49,221 nucleotides of DNA, taken from an uncultured Lachnospiraceae bacterium. Its GTDB lineage: Bacteria > Bacillota > Clostridia > Lachnospirales > Lachnospiraceae. This document shows positions 16,610 to 25,094 of the stretch, one piece after another (positions within the stretch are counted from its first letter, which is position 1; every line of letters starts with the position of its first letter). Location of the stretch: NCBI GenBank assembly GCA_910586715.1, contig CAJUJG010000011.1, positions 18,320 to 67,540 on the forward strand. Direction: 5' to 3'. Both the position numbers and the translations under genes were made by a program. The notes under the pieces were generated by a model that did no database searches, was not told the origin of the DNA, and worked only from the letters and a program-made list of their open reading frames with translations.

Positions 16610-19042
16610 TTATTCCGACATATAGATCGCCGTGCTGCTGCGAATCTGCGAAACCGCATCGTCAAGACCAAGCCTGCCCTTTAAGTATTCCATGCACGCA
16701 CTCTGCACCGCATCCTCAAGCGTGACGTCCGTAACATACGGCGTCTTTGCCTGCGCCGCCCAGTCGCGGACTTGCTGCTTTTGCGCCTCGTCAAACCACC
16801 ATGCCTCCCAAAACCAACTGTTGCCCTCTTGGTCGGAACCGCCATACATCATGTAAGCCTCGTCATTCTTCAATGTATCGTCATACTTTGCAAGCACTGT
16901 CTCAAACGCCGCCTTATTGATAGGAAGTCCGCGAAACGTATTCGTCTGAATTTCCTTCGAAAGCATGGTCTTCACAAACGATTTTGCATTCTCGGCATTC
17001 TTGCTCTGCGCATTAATGCCCGTCAGCGTTTCCGCCATATAAACGCCCTCGCTCTGCCCGTCAAACAGACCAACGGACAACTGCTCAAAGCCCTCGTTCT
17101 TTGGTATGGAAAGCGCCTGCGCAAGGGAATCCACCGAATACACATTCCCGCTTGTCATTTTGGTACCGTTTTGAACAAACGAACCGCTGTCAATCATCTT
17201 CCAGTAAAACGACCAATCAATCTCACCGTGTACACCGTCATCATTTCCGCTTCTGAAAATGCTCATCTCACTGTAATCACTGACCTGCTTTTGTGTTAAA
17301 CCGTTCATCTGCGCGTCGCAAATCTTCTTTGTCTGCTCCAAAAATGCCCGAATATTGTCTTCATTGATACTGCCATCCTCATTTTTCCAAGCGGGCGCAC
17401 AGACATCGCTAAACCGCACCGTAATCCCCTGTTCATTGCAGTCGCTGATAATCATACCCTCGGGATTTTCACCGCGCAGCGCTTCAACCGCCTGCGCATA
17501 GCCCTCATACGTCCTTGACTGCTCCACATACCGACTGTCACCCATCACAAGCGGAAGCTGGAACTCCATCGGCATCACGTAAAGCTTGCCGTCCGTTGCA
17601 AACGGCTCAATCACATTTTCATACAGACCGTCGCCGTCCTTCACCTCCGTGATAATATCGTTCATATCCAGCAAAATACCCTTTTCCACATAGGTTTCAA
17701 CCGGCATCTCGTCAAGAATCAGCACATCAGGTCCCTCGCCGTTTAACAGCCTTGTGCTCAGATTTTTCAGCGCATCCTCCCTTGTCACACCCTCCGCGTC
17801 AAGCGCCGCCTCATACTCCACAAACACGCCCGGATTGGCGGTCTGATACGCCGCAATCGCCTGTCTGACCGTATCGTTGTCATTCAGACTGTAAACGGCA
17901 AGCTTGTCACTCGGAACCGTCGGCACTGTCGCGTCATAATAAAACTTAATCACCGAGCCATCGCTAAACTGTGCCAAAAACTCTTCATTTTCAAGCGCAA
18001 TCGCATGCACAATGTCACGCGAGGGATTACCGAACGACGAAAGACTCGAATCAATCACCTGCTCCACCGCGGAACCGCCAATCACGTGACGGTGCAGTCC
18101 CTTGCCTCCCGCAATGTAGACCGTATTCTCCTCACCGAAAAATGCGTACATGTTGAAACAGTTGCCGTAATCCGTCGGCTCATTGTATGTATCCTTCACA
18201 AAATCATTCAGCACCTCGTCCTCGATAAAACGCTCGCTCTCCATATCGTAAATCATCACGCCGTCGTAGGTCACAACCATCAAAAGCTTCCCCTGTGTTT
18301 CTATGGACATCGCACTGCCGTCAACCGTACAAATCGCGTTTCGTTCGCCCGTTTCGACGTCAACTTCGTACACGACCTTATCATAAGTAATCATGAGCAA
18401 CCGCCCGTCCTGCGTATAATGCATCTGTCTTGCCCGCAGTTCATCTGACGAATACTTCACGGGCACTTCCTTCTGCGTGCCGTCGGGACTGACAACCATT
18501 AGATGCTTGTCTAAAGTAAATAAGTCATCTTCCCCGTCACTCTCCGTATCCACCCCCATATCGCCTGCCATACCCTCTTTTACAGTATCCTCGCGTTTGG
18601 AAAGCGGCGAATACTGAAGGGCATACGTCCCGTCGTTTGCGAACGCGACCTGCATGACATAATTATCCTCCTGCAATTTTGTAAACCATTCCAACTCGTT
18701 GCTGCTCCAAGTATCGCCGTTATCCTCCGACGAACAAAGCATCCCGCCGTTTGTCTCGCTATATCCAAACATCTGAACGTATTCGCCGTCCCGCGTCATG
18801 TAGGAATGCCCATACATGCCGCCAATCTCCGCCTGTTTTTCCACATAACGCCCCATGCTCATCGCGTCGTTGCTTTCGTTTTCCGCAGACGCACCCGTCT
18901 GCTGCTCCTGTACTGTTCCTGCCGATGCGCCTGTCTGCATATCAGGGTCTATGGCGCTCCCCATCTGACACCCTGCAAATCCTACACACAAGGCAAGCGT
19001 TGTCGTCAATGCTGTTATTTTTTTCACAATCCGATGTTTCAT
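16610..19042 (-). CDS. Lipoprotein fusing a beta-propeller-like domain to a family 1 solute-binding protein
   Basis: An 810-residue exported protein. A signal peptide ends at a lipobox-like FAGC (C25). Residues about 65-370 are beta-rich with an Asp-box SEDNGDTW (105-112) and repeats such as VSPDGTQ, YTQDGRLLMITYDKVVYEVD and LLMVVTYDGVMIYDME, resembling a sialidase/WD40-type propeller. From about residue 381 a type 1 extracellular solute-binding protein follows: LAVYSLNDNDTVRQAI, GPDVLILDEMPVETYVEKG, and AENAKSFVKTMLSKE near the end. AAAGGAG precedes the ATG. It heads the operon with MalF, MalG and HlyD-like genes. Ligand unknown; the N-terminal domain assignment is inferred from repeats. Confidence 0.82.
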   Translation of the reverse strand: MKHRIVKKITALTTTLALCVGFAGCQMGSAIDPDMQTGASAGTVQEQQTGASAENESNDAMSMGRYVEKQAEIGGMYGHSYMTRDGEYVQMFGYSETNGGMLCSSEDNGDTWSSNELEWFTKLQEDNYVMQVAFANDGTYALQYSPLSKREDTVKEGMAGDMGVDTESDGEDDLFTLDKHLMVVSPDGTQKEVPVKYSSDELRARQMHYTQDGRLLMITYDKVVYEVDVETGERNAICTVDGSAMSIETQGKLLMVVTYDGVMIYDMESERFIEDEVLNDFVKDTYNEPTDYGNCFNMYAFFGEENTVYIAGGKGLHRHVIGGSAVEQVIDSSLSSFGNPSRDIVHAIALENEEFLAQFSDGSVIKFYYDATVPTVPSDKLAVYSLNDNDTVRQAIAAYQTANPGVFVEYEAALDAEGVTREDALKNLSTRLLNGEGPDVLILDEMPVETYVEKGILLDMNDIITEVKDGDGLYENVIEPFATDGKLYVMPMEFQLPLVMGDSRYVEQSRTYEGYAQAVEALRGENPEGMIISDCNEQGITVRFSDVCAPAWKNEDGSINEDNIRAFLEQTKKICDAQMNGLTQKQVSDYSEMSIFRSGNDDGVHGEIDWSFYWKMIDSGSFVQNGTKMTSGNVYSVDSLAQALSIPKNEGFEQLSVGLFDGQSEGVYMAETLTGINAQSKNAENAKSFVKTMLSKEIQTNTFRGLPINKAAFETVLAKYDDTLKNDEAYMMYGGSDQEGNSWFWEAWWFDEAQKQQVRDWAAQAKTPYVTDVTLEDAVQSACMEYLKGRLGLDDAVSQIRSSTAIYMSE

Positions 19043-19124
19043 ATTGATACTCCTTTCAATGTCTGCAAGTCAAATACCTCGCGGCGCCTGGTCCATTGCC
19101 CGCGGGAATATGTGCATAATAGCA

Positions 19125-19553
19125 TCATAACAAGGATTTCTCTAAAAAATCTCTAAGCATGGGACTGTATATAAAAAATTGGAAGAATTTTTCTCTCCCG
19201 TACAAGCTGGTTTTAGGGCTGTCGAGGAATAAAAACGCCGGGGAGTACCATACGTTTCTTTCTCTCCACCTATCTGCCACATTTACCACAGTGAATTCCG
19301 AGTAGTTATTGGACTTTAGTTTGTATTCAACTTTTCTTGTTACGGTTCCGTCTGATTTTTGGAGCCGCACTACGGAATACTGCACGAAATCCTCAAAATC
19401 CCTTTAATACAATGCAAGTACATTTCTGATTTCATCTTCTGAAACACCTGCAATTAAATATACATCATTCCCATTTTGCAACGTCTGATTCGCAATATTA
19501 ATGTCAACCAAAAGAAACGCAAAACAACACACACTTTTGTCATATTCATTCAT
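19125..19553 (-). pseudogene. Possible broken ORF of unknown origin
   Basis: Two in-frame open stretches (19553-19404 and 19403-19125) are separated by one TAA; ignoring it gives about 140 codons starting MNEYDKSVCCF. No family recognised, and codon content does not look strongly coding. It lies between the divergent binding-protein and ABC-ATPase genes, a 556-bp gap in which nothing else is evident apart from promoter-like AT-rich DNA. It may be non-coding. Confidence 0.2.
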
Positions 19554-19598
19554 ATAATATTTTATAATTTCTTTTTTTATTGAGAGGCGGCGGTCGCA

Positions 19599-20387
19599 AT
19601 GCAAAGCAACCATTCGAATAAATCCTTTCTGCGCTTAGAACATGTATCCTTTTCCTATTACAGTGTCCTAGGGGAGGTTTCCGTTTTAAATGATATTAAT
19701 TTTCATGTGGAAAAAGGCGCATTTGTTGCCTTGGTCGGACCAAGCGGCTGCGGCAAGTCTACCATTTTGTCCCTGATTTCCGGTCTGTTAAAGCCGGTGG
19801 GCGGATATATCACGTTCTATTCCGATGATTTTTGCGCCCCCAAAGTCGGATATATGCTCCAGCACGATCATCTGCTTGAATGGCGCGACGTTTATCACAA
19901 CATTATGCTCGGACTAGAAATCCAAAAGACAAAAACGCCCGAAAATCTTGCGCTTGTCGATGAACTGCTTGCAAAATATAAGCTTTCTGACACCAAAAAC
20001 AAAAAGCCTTCCGCACTCTCAGGCGGTATGCGTCAACGTATTGCACTAATCCGTACGCTTGCCACGCGTCCCGATCTGCTACTATTAGACGAACCGTTCA
20101 GCGCCCTCGATTATCAGACACGTCTTCGCATATCCGCCGATGTGCGCGAGATTATCAAGTCGGAAAAAAAGACGGCAATTCTTGTGACACACGATATTTC
20201 AGAAGCCGTTTCAATGGCGGATACCGTGATTTTGCTCACAAAACCGCCCTGCACAGTAAAGGATATTATTCCGATAGAATTTGAGAAGAATGGTATTGAC
20301 AGAAGTGAAATACGGACTTCAAAGCTGTTTCAGGAATATTTTGACAGGATATGGAGGGAAATGCAGGATGAAAACACGGAAATCTGA
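19599..20387 (+). CDS. ABC transporter ATP-binding protein, nitrate/sulfonate/taurine type
   Basis: A 262-residue ATPase. Walker A is GPSGCGKST, the Q-loop lies at MLQHD, the signature is LSGGMRQR, Walker B is LLLLDEPFSALD, and the switch histidine is in VTHDISEA. The family resembles SsuB/TauB. Its 3' end overlaps the permease gene by 20 bp. A weak promoter (TTGTCA, 17 bp, TTTTAT) lies upstream near 19540. No substrate-binding protein gene is adjacent, so the substrate cannot be named. Confidence 0.92.
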   Translation: MQSNHSNKSFLRLEHVSFSYYSVLGEVSVLNDINFHVEKGAFVALVGPSGCGKSTILSLISGLLKPVGGYITFYSDDFCAPKVGYMLQHDHLLEWRDVYHNIMLGLEIQKTKTPENLALVDELLAKYKLSDTKNKKPSALSGGMRQRIALIRTLATRPDLLLLDEPFSALDYQTRLRISADVREIIKSEKKTAILVTHDISEAVSMADTVILLTKPPCTVKDIIPIEFEKNGIDRSEIRTSKLFQEYFDRIWREMQDENTEI

Positions 20388-21207
20388 TACTTATAAAAAA
20401 AGCTACAGTATTGTCGCCGCTGCGGAAACGCTTGGGCAGCAGCAGTTTATCAAACACCAAAAACGGCATAAGCTTTACATCTTTTGGAGCCGGATTATTC
20501 TGTTTGTTGCTTTTTTGGCGCTTTGGCAGATTTCGGCAAACCTTGGCTGGATTGACAAATTTTACTTTAGTTCCCCGAGTGAAATCGGCGCGCTGTTTGT
20601 GCATGACATAAAAGATAAATCGCTGTTAACCCATATCGGGATTACGCTGTTTGAGTCAGGTGTCAGCTTTTTGCTGATTATTTTATGTTCACTGCTGATT
20701 GCAACATTTTTTTGGTTTTATCCGTCGCTTGGAAAACTGTTTGAGCCGTTTTTAATTGTCTTAAACAGCCTGCCGAAATCAGCGCTTGCGCCGCTTATCA
20801 TCGTTTGGCTTGGCACGGGACTGCGTACCATTATTTTATGCGGCATGTCGGTTGGTATTTTCGGGTGTATTTTAAATTTATACCAGTCATTTTCGCAGAC
20901 GGATCCCGAACGTTTAAAACTGATTGAGACACTTGGCGGCACGAAAATGCAGGCGTTTACCAAGGTTGTCTTTCCGGGTAATATTCCTACGTTTATTTCC
21001 CTTTCCAAGGTCAATATCGGACTTGCGCTTGTAGGAGTGATTATCGGTGAATTTTTGGCTGGCAGACGCGGACTTGGGTATTTGATTATTTATGGCAGTC
21101 AGGTATTTAAGCTGGATATGGTTATCTTAAGTATTGCCATTTTATGTGCAATTGCAATGTTGATATATGGAATATTAAATTATATTGAACAGAAAAGTAT
21201 AGATTAA
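20368..21207 (+). CDS. ABC transporter permease, SsuC/TauC type
   Basis: About 279 residues with five to six membrane segments. ATPase-contact loop: LIETLGGTKMQAFTKVVFP; conserved GEFLAGRRGLGYLI near the C-terminus. The ATG at 20368 lies within the end of the ATPase gene and ten bases after GGAGG, which supports translational coupling. A hydrophilic 45-residue N-terminal extension precedes the first membrane segment. The partner ATPase is certain; the binding protein must be encoded elsewhere or be absent. Confidence 0.9.
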   Translation: MKTRKSDTYKKSYSIVAAAETLGQQQFIKHQKRHKLYIFWSRIILFVAFLALWQISANLGWIDKFYFSSPSEIGALFVHDIKDKSLLTHIGITLFESGVSFLLIILCSLLIATFFWFYPSLGKLFEPFLIVLNSLPKSALAPLIIVWLGTGLRTIILCGMSVGIFGCILNLYQSFSQTDPERLKLIETLGGTKMQAFTKVVFPGNIPTFISLSKVNIGLALVGVIIGEFLAGRRGLGYLIIYGSQVFKLDMVILSIAILCAIAMLIYGILNYIEQKSID

Positions 21208-21543
21208 CTCAATATCCAATCTTCAGGAGTTTCTAAAATACAGCTACCTTATTTACAAATAAAATTTTACTTGCAATGCCCTAATTTTAATTATAATATT
21301 ATATAGTATTCAAAAATGTATATCATTTTAAATTTGACCCATTTATTACCTTAAATTCTTACAATTTATAATAATTTAAAATAACTTACGAAAAAACAAG
21401 GATACGGAAAGGATAGGAAAATGCGTATCAACATTAAAAACGGCATTTTCAAAGGTTTTTAAAGGTTGAAAGAAAATCTTTCAACCTTGATTTGAGGGTC
21501 AAATGAACATGCAAGCATGTTCGCTTGACCCATGGAGGCAAAT
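21208..21543 (+). other. AT-rich intergenic region with two hairpins
   Basis: No gene seen. The first 250 bp are very AT-rich and probably hold the promoter of the phosphatase gene. At 21462-21488 a hairpin has AAGGTTGAAAGA/TCTTTCAACCTT arms. At 21496-21531 a second has GGGTCAA-N2-GAACATG arms and ends just before the phosphatase Shine-Dalgarno. This two-hairpin layout resembles the leaders of hisS and nth, but hairpin 2 differs in sequence. Confidence 0.6.
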
Positions 21544-22014
21544 ATGATAAAAATATTATTCGTCTGCCACGGCAATATTTGCCGCAGTACAATGGCAGAA
21601 AGTGTTATGACATACTTAGTAGAGCAAAAACACCTTAAAACTTCTTTTTTAATTTCCTCCGCCGCTACAAGCCGAGAAGAAATAGGAAACTCGCCGCATT
21701 ACGGCACAGTGGGAAAACTAAAGGAAATGCATATCCCACTTATTCCCCACCGTGCCGTACAGATGACCGCCTCGGATTATAACTCTTACGACTATCTTAT
21801 TGGTATGGATACAGCAAATATCCGGAATATGACAAGAATAGCAGGCGGTGATAAAGACGGCAAAATTTACAAACTCCTCACCTTTGCAGACAGTGAGCGG
21901 GACGTCGCAGATCCGTGGTATACGGGTGATTTCGATACCACTTATAAAGATATTTTGAATGGCTGTACTTCCTTCTTACAATACATTCTCAAAAACAACC
22001 ATGAGCAACTTTAA
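21544..22014 (+). CDS. Low-molecular-weight protein-tyrosine phosphatase
   Basis: A 156-residue cytoplasmic phosphatase. The catalytic P-loop CHGNICRS is at residues 8-15, and the general-acid DP motif appears as DPWYTGDF near residue 120. Two family tyrosines (YDYLIGMD region) are present. An ATG at 21532 is in frame, but its ATGGAGG supplies the Shine-Dalgarno for the ATG at 21544, which starts the usual MIKILFVCHGN. Converges with the AAA+ ATPase gene, only seven bases apart. In Firmicutes such enzymes act with bacterial tyrosine kinases or arginine phosphorylation, but no partner is nearby. Confidence 0.94.
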   Translation: MIKILFVCHGNICRSTMAESVMTYLVEQKHLKTSFLISSAATSREEIGNSPHYGTVGKLKEMHIPLIPHRAVQMTASDYNSYDYLIGMDTANIRNMTRIAGGDKDGKIYKLLTFADSERDVADPWYTGDFDTTYKDILNGCTSFLQYILKNNHEQL

Positions 22015-22021
22015 ATATTGA

Positions 22022-23128
22022 TTAAACCGCATAATGCAGACTCTTATTCCTCACTTTTTTGATTGTAAGATAGTCAGGTACAAGGGCCTTCATTTGATTT
22101 ACGATCTCTTTCCCGTAATCTTCATCATATGTAAGCTTCAGCTTCTTTGCTGGAATGACGGCATATTTATTCTGCATATCATACTCGCAGTCCTGCGTAT
22201 AAAAATGAACACTAATCACCTCATGATAATTGTCCTCCGAAATATTCACTATCTTTTGTTCTTGACTGAAAAAGTCAATATCAACATTCTGCGCACCGAT
22301 AACAACTTCATTTTCAAAATGAACCGCCAAATCATATTTGTCGTGTACCAAATTCAAAATATTCAAATCCTGTATTGCCGTGTTAAAATGCTCTCCGCTG
22401 TTTACCTCAAGCGCAATCGCCCTAAGACAGTCATAATTTAAATCAACCTTCCTTGAAAATTCCACAATCATATCAATTTCATCATAATACGTCTTCTCAA
22501 GCTTATCCATAAGATAATTTCGAATCTCTCTTTCCGACGGATAGTCAAACCGGAAATGATAATGAAACCGTCCCGGACGATTGACAATGCAGTCATTCAA
22601 ATGTCGAATTTCATTACAGGTAATCACAAACAGCTTTTTTCCTTGCGAGAGTCCGTCAAAAAGACCAAGCATCTCCGTCTGCGGTTCCTGCACACCGTCC
22701 GGCGGCTTAATACCTCCAAAGGTTTTGTCAAATTCGTCAAAAAGCAGCATCACTCTCTGATCCACCCCTGCAAGATACGATGCAATTCCTACAATATACT
22801 GATCTACCACCAGCACCGGAATACCCTGAGCTACTGCACGCACCGCCAAAAGTCTCGCAAAAAGCGATTTTCCAATTCCTTTGTCACCGCTTAAAATCAC
22901 GCCTAAATTCCGATCAAAGCGCTGATATGCCGCAATCACCTTGCGTGCCTTTTCAAGCTGTCCTCCATACACCTTCTCCTCATTCACCGCAATATCGGTA
23001 TACTCCTCAAGATAAAATCCCGACATCTTTGCAAACCGCACCATATAAGTCTTTGGCGGCAGCGCGTCAAACGTGCGCACCGTGTCATTGTAAATTTCCA
23101 CCCTGTTTCCAATTTTAATTGCTTTCAT
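22022..23128 (-). CDS. AAA+ ATPase of unknown function
   Basis: A 368-residue protein. Walker A is GDKGIGKS (81-88), Walker B LLFDEFD (129-134), sensor 1 FVITCNEI, and a likely arginine finger in RPGRFHYHFRF. The N-terminal 60 residues and the last 100 (from about 265) do not resemble a known domain; the C-terminal part is beta-rich. The order resembles single-gene AAA+ proteins seen on phages and in Clostridia chromosomes, but no phage gene is adjacent. GGAGGG precedes the ATG at 23128. A terminator-like hairpin lies just upstream, separating it from the LeuC-like gene. Confidence 0.75.
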   Translation of the reverse strand: MKAIKIGNRVEIYNDTVRTFDALPPKTYMVRFAKMSGFYLEEYTDIAVNEEKVYGGQLEKARKVIAAYQRFDRNLGVILSGDKGIGKSLFARLLAVRAVAQGIPVLVVDQYIVGIASYLAGVDQRVMLLFDEFDKTFGGIKPPDGVQEPQTEMLGLFDGLSQGKKLFVITCNEIRHLNDCIVNRPGRFHYHFRFDYPSEREIRNYLMDKLEKTYYDEIDMIVEFSRKVDLNYDCLRAIALEVNSGEHFNTAIQDLNILNLVHDKYDLAVHFENEVVIGAQNVDIDFFSQEQKIVNISEDNYHEVISVHFYTQDCEYDMQNKYAVIPAKKLKLTYDEDYGKEIVNQMKALVPDYLTIKKVRNKSLHYAV

Positions 23129-23142
23129 ATTTAACACCCTCC

Positions 23143-23202
23143 AAAAAATAAAATCCTCTGAACGACACATCTTATGCGTCAATCAGAGGATACCTTATTT
23201 TT
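23143..23202 (-). terminator. Terminator after the second LeuC-like gene
   Basis: ATCCTCTGA pairs with TCAGAGGAT around a 21-nt loop, flanked by AAAAATAA/TTATTTTT that extend the stem and give a U-run. It lies 43 bp after the LeuC-like stop codon and 15 bp before the AAA+ start codon. Confidence 0.7.
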
Positions 23203-23244
23203 AAAGTTTTGTCATTGGATGCTTAATCCAAGCTTCGTACAATC

Positions 23245-24486
23245 CTACGGCACCACAATCTCCCCCGCAACCGCGCACGCTGCCGCGGACTTCGGCGAGG
23301 CAAGATAAATTTCTACCTTTGACGTTCCCATACGTCCAAGGAAATTGCGGTTATTCGTTGCTACCACACGCTCGCCGTCCGTCAAAATGCCGCCGGTCCT
23401 GCCGCAGCACAGCCCGCAGCCTGGGTGCGTGATAATTGCTCCCGCTTCCGCCAAAACTGCCAAGGTGCCGTTTTGCGTGGCTTCCCTGTAAATCTTGCGG
23501 CTTGCAGGCGTTACGATCAGCTTCACAAACGGCGCAACTTTCTTTCCCTTTAAAATCTCTGCCGCCGCCATCAAATCTTCCAATCTTCCGTTCGTACACG
23601 AACCGATAAAAACCTGATCGATTTTCGTTCCCGCAAGCTCCGAAACCGGTTTTATATTGTCCACATTCGACGGACACGCCATTACAGGCACAAAATCTTC
23701 TGCCTTATAATTCATCACCTGACAATATACAGCGTCATCATCTCCCACCAAGTCTTTTTCTTTGTCCGTCAATACAATCCCGCAATACTCTGCCGTTTTC
23801 TCATCCGGTGTAAAAAGCGCACACTTTGCACCCGCCTCAATCGCCATGTTGGACATGGACATTCTCGATGCCACGGACATCTCTTCTATGGTATCTCCGG
23901 AAAACTCAAGCGCCTTATAGGTCGCTCCGTCCGCACCCAAGTCCCCGATTAATTTCAGTATAATATCCTTTGCCATCACATTTTCGGGCAGCTTTCCCGT
24001 AATATGAACCTTAATCGTCTCCGGCACCCGAATCCAAAGCGTACCCGTCCCCAAAATGCTTGCCATTTCCGTATAACCGATGCCCGACGAAAACGCGCCC
24101 ACGCAGCCGTATGTCGTCGTGTGGCTGTCCGTTCCGAACACAATATTTCCGGGTTTGACATAGCCTGCCTCCGTCATAAGCTGATGACAAATGCCGTCTG
24201 CGCGGTGAATGTTTTTCATGCCGTATTTTTTCACAAATTCATTTCCCGCCTTGAAGTGCCTTGTATCATCAACCTGGCTTGCAGGTACCAAATGATCGTA
24301 AATCAGAACCGCTTTATCCGGATCCCAAAGCTTTTGAAATCCCATCTCCTCAAATTTTGACGCCACAAACGGAATAAAAATGTCATGTATCATCACGCGG
24401 TCCACATTAACTGTCACGATTTCGCCTGGTTTTACATCGTTCCCGATATTATTTCTGATAATTTTCTCAATTACTGTTAAACCCAT
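23245..24486 (-). CDS. LeuC-like aconitase-family dehydratase, large subunit (pair B)
   Basis: A 413-residue [4Fe-4S] hydro-lyase large subunit of the archaeal LeuC/homoaconitase type. Substrate- and cluster-binding motifs: FGTDSHTTTYG, GSCTNGRLEDL (first cluster Cys) and HPGCGLCCG (the other two). These are the canonical cluster motifs. AGGAGG precedes the ATG at 24486. It lies about 100 bp after its small-subunit gene, with two hairpins between. Candidates are 3-isopropylmalate, citramalate, homocitrate or dimethylmalate; sequence alone does not decide. Confidence 0.85.
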   Translation of the reverse strand: MGLTVIEKIIRNNIGNDVKPGEIVTVNVDRVMIHDIFIPFVASKFEEMGFQKLWDPDKAVLIYDHLVPASQVDDTRHFKAGNEFVKKYGMKNIHRADGICHQLMTEAGYVKPGNIVFGTDSHTTTYGCVGAFSSGIGYTEMASILGTGTLWIRVPETIKVHITGKLPENVMAKDIILKLIGDLGADGATYKALEFSGDTIEEMSVASRMSMSNMAIEAGAKCALFTPDEKTAEYCGIVLTDKEKDLVGDDDAVYCQVMNYKAEDFVPVMACPSNVDNIKPVSELAGTKIDQVFIGSCTNGRLEDLMAAAEILKGKKVAPFVKLIVTPASRKIYREATQNGTLAVLAEAGAIITHPGCGLCCGRTGGILTDGERVVATNNRNFLGRMGTSKVEIYLASPKSAAACAVAGEIVVP

Positions 24487-24517
24487 TGTTTCCCTCCTAA
24501 ATCCGTTCAACTTGCCG

Positions 24518-24603
24518 AAGAAAGAACGCCCGTCCTTTGGCGTTCTTTAAAAACGTTAGCGTTTCTTAATGCATGTCTTTTATGCACTTAGAAACGGTTA
24601 CGT
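24518..24603 (-). other. Hairpin pair between small and large subunit genes of pair B
   Basis: A nested hairpin covers the end and stop codon of the small-subunit gene (arms AAACG and CGTTTCT, inner TGCAT/ATGCA). A second has GAACGCC/GGCGTTC arms with loop AAAGGAC on the minus strand, sharing TCCTWTGGCG (plus strand) with the hairpin at 16553-16600. Confidence 0.55.
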
Positions 24604-25076
24604 TTTTGCATCGCCTTTACAAGCCCGCCTGCCTCAAGAATTTCCACAAGGTTTTGGGGCAGTGATGTAATCGGATATTTCATTCCTTTATGTTCAATTG
24701 CCTCGTTCATTGTAACCGTAATCTCATCGCCTTCGTTTACCGCATCGCGCAGCTTATCGTTCTCAATCAGCAGCAGCCCGTTGTTGATTGCATTCCGAAA
24801 GAAAATGCGGGCAAATGATTTTGCAATCACTGCTTTTACGCCAAGCGCCTTGATAATTTCCGGCGCCTGCTCTCTTGACGAACCGCAGCCGAAATTTTTT
24901 CCCGCAACAAGAATATCGCCCTCCTTGATTTGAGCCGCCAGCCCGGGACGCAGAGGGGAAAACGCATAAGGCGCCATGTCATTGACCGTTTTAAGCGCCA
25001 GATATTCCGTCGGAATAATGATGTCCGTGTCAATATCATCGCCAAGCACCCATATTTTACCGCTGAAATTTTCCAT
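24588..25076 (-). CDS. LeuD-like aconitase-family dehydratase, small subunit (pair B)
   Basis: A 162-residue swivel-domain subunit. Landmarks: DDIDTDIIIPTEYLAL, NFGCGSSREQAPE and SFARIFFRNAINNGL. The specificity loop reads YLAL, unlike the YLNT I associate with clostridial LeuD or DmdB, so the substrate may differ from 3-isopropylmalate. The gene starts 19 bp after the large subunit of pair A, implying one long operon. Its Shine-Dalgarno is weak. Confidence 0.85.
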   Translation of the reverse strand: MENFSGKIWVLGDDIDTDIIIPTEYLALKTVNDMAPYAFSPLRPGLAAQIKEGDILVAGKNFGCGSSREQAPEIIKALGVKAVIAKSFARIFFRNAINNGLLLIENDKLRDAVNEGDEITVTMNEAIEHKGMKYPITSLPQNLVEILEAGGLVKAMQKRNRF

Positions 25077-25094
25077 TTTGAAACCCTAACCTTT

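Noticed and set aside
22022..23128. Prophage remnant
   Set aside because: AAA+ gene looks phage-like in style, but no integrase, structural gene or attachment repeat is nearby.
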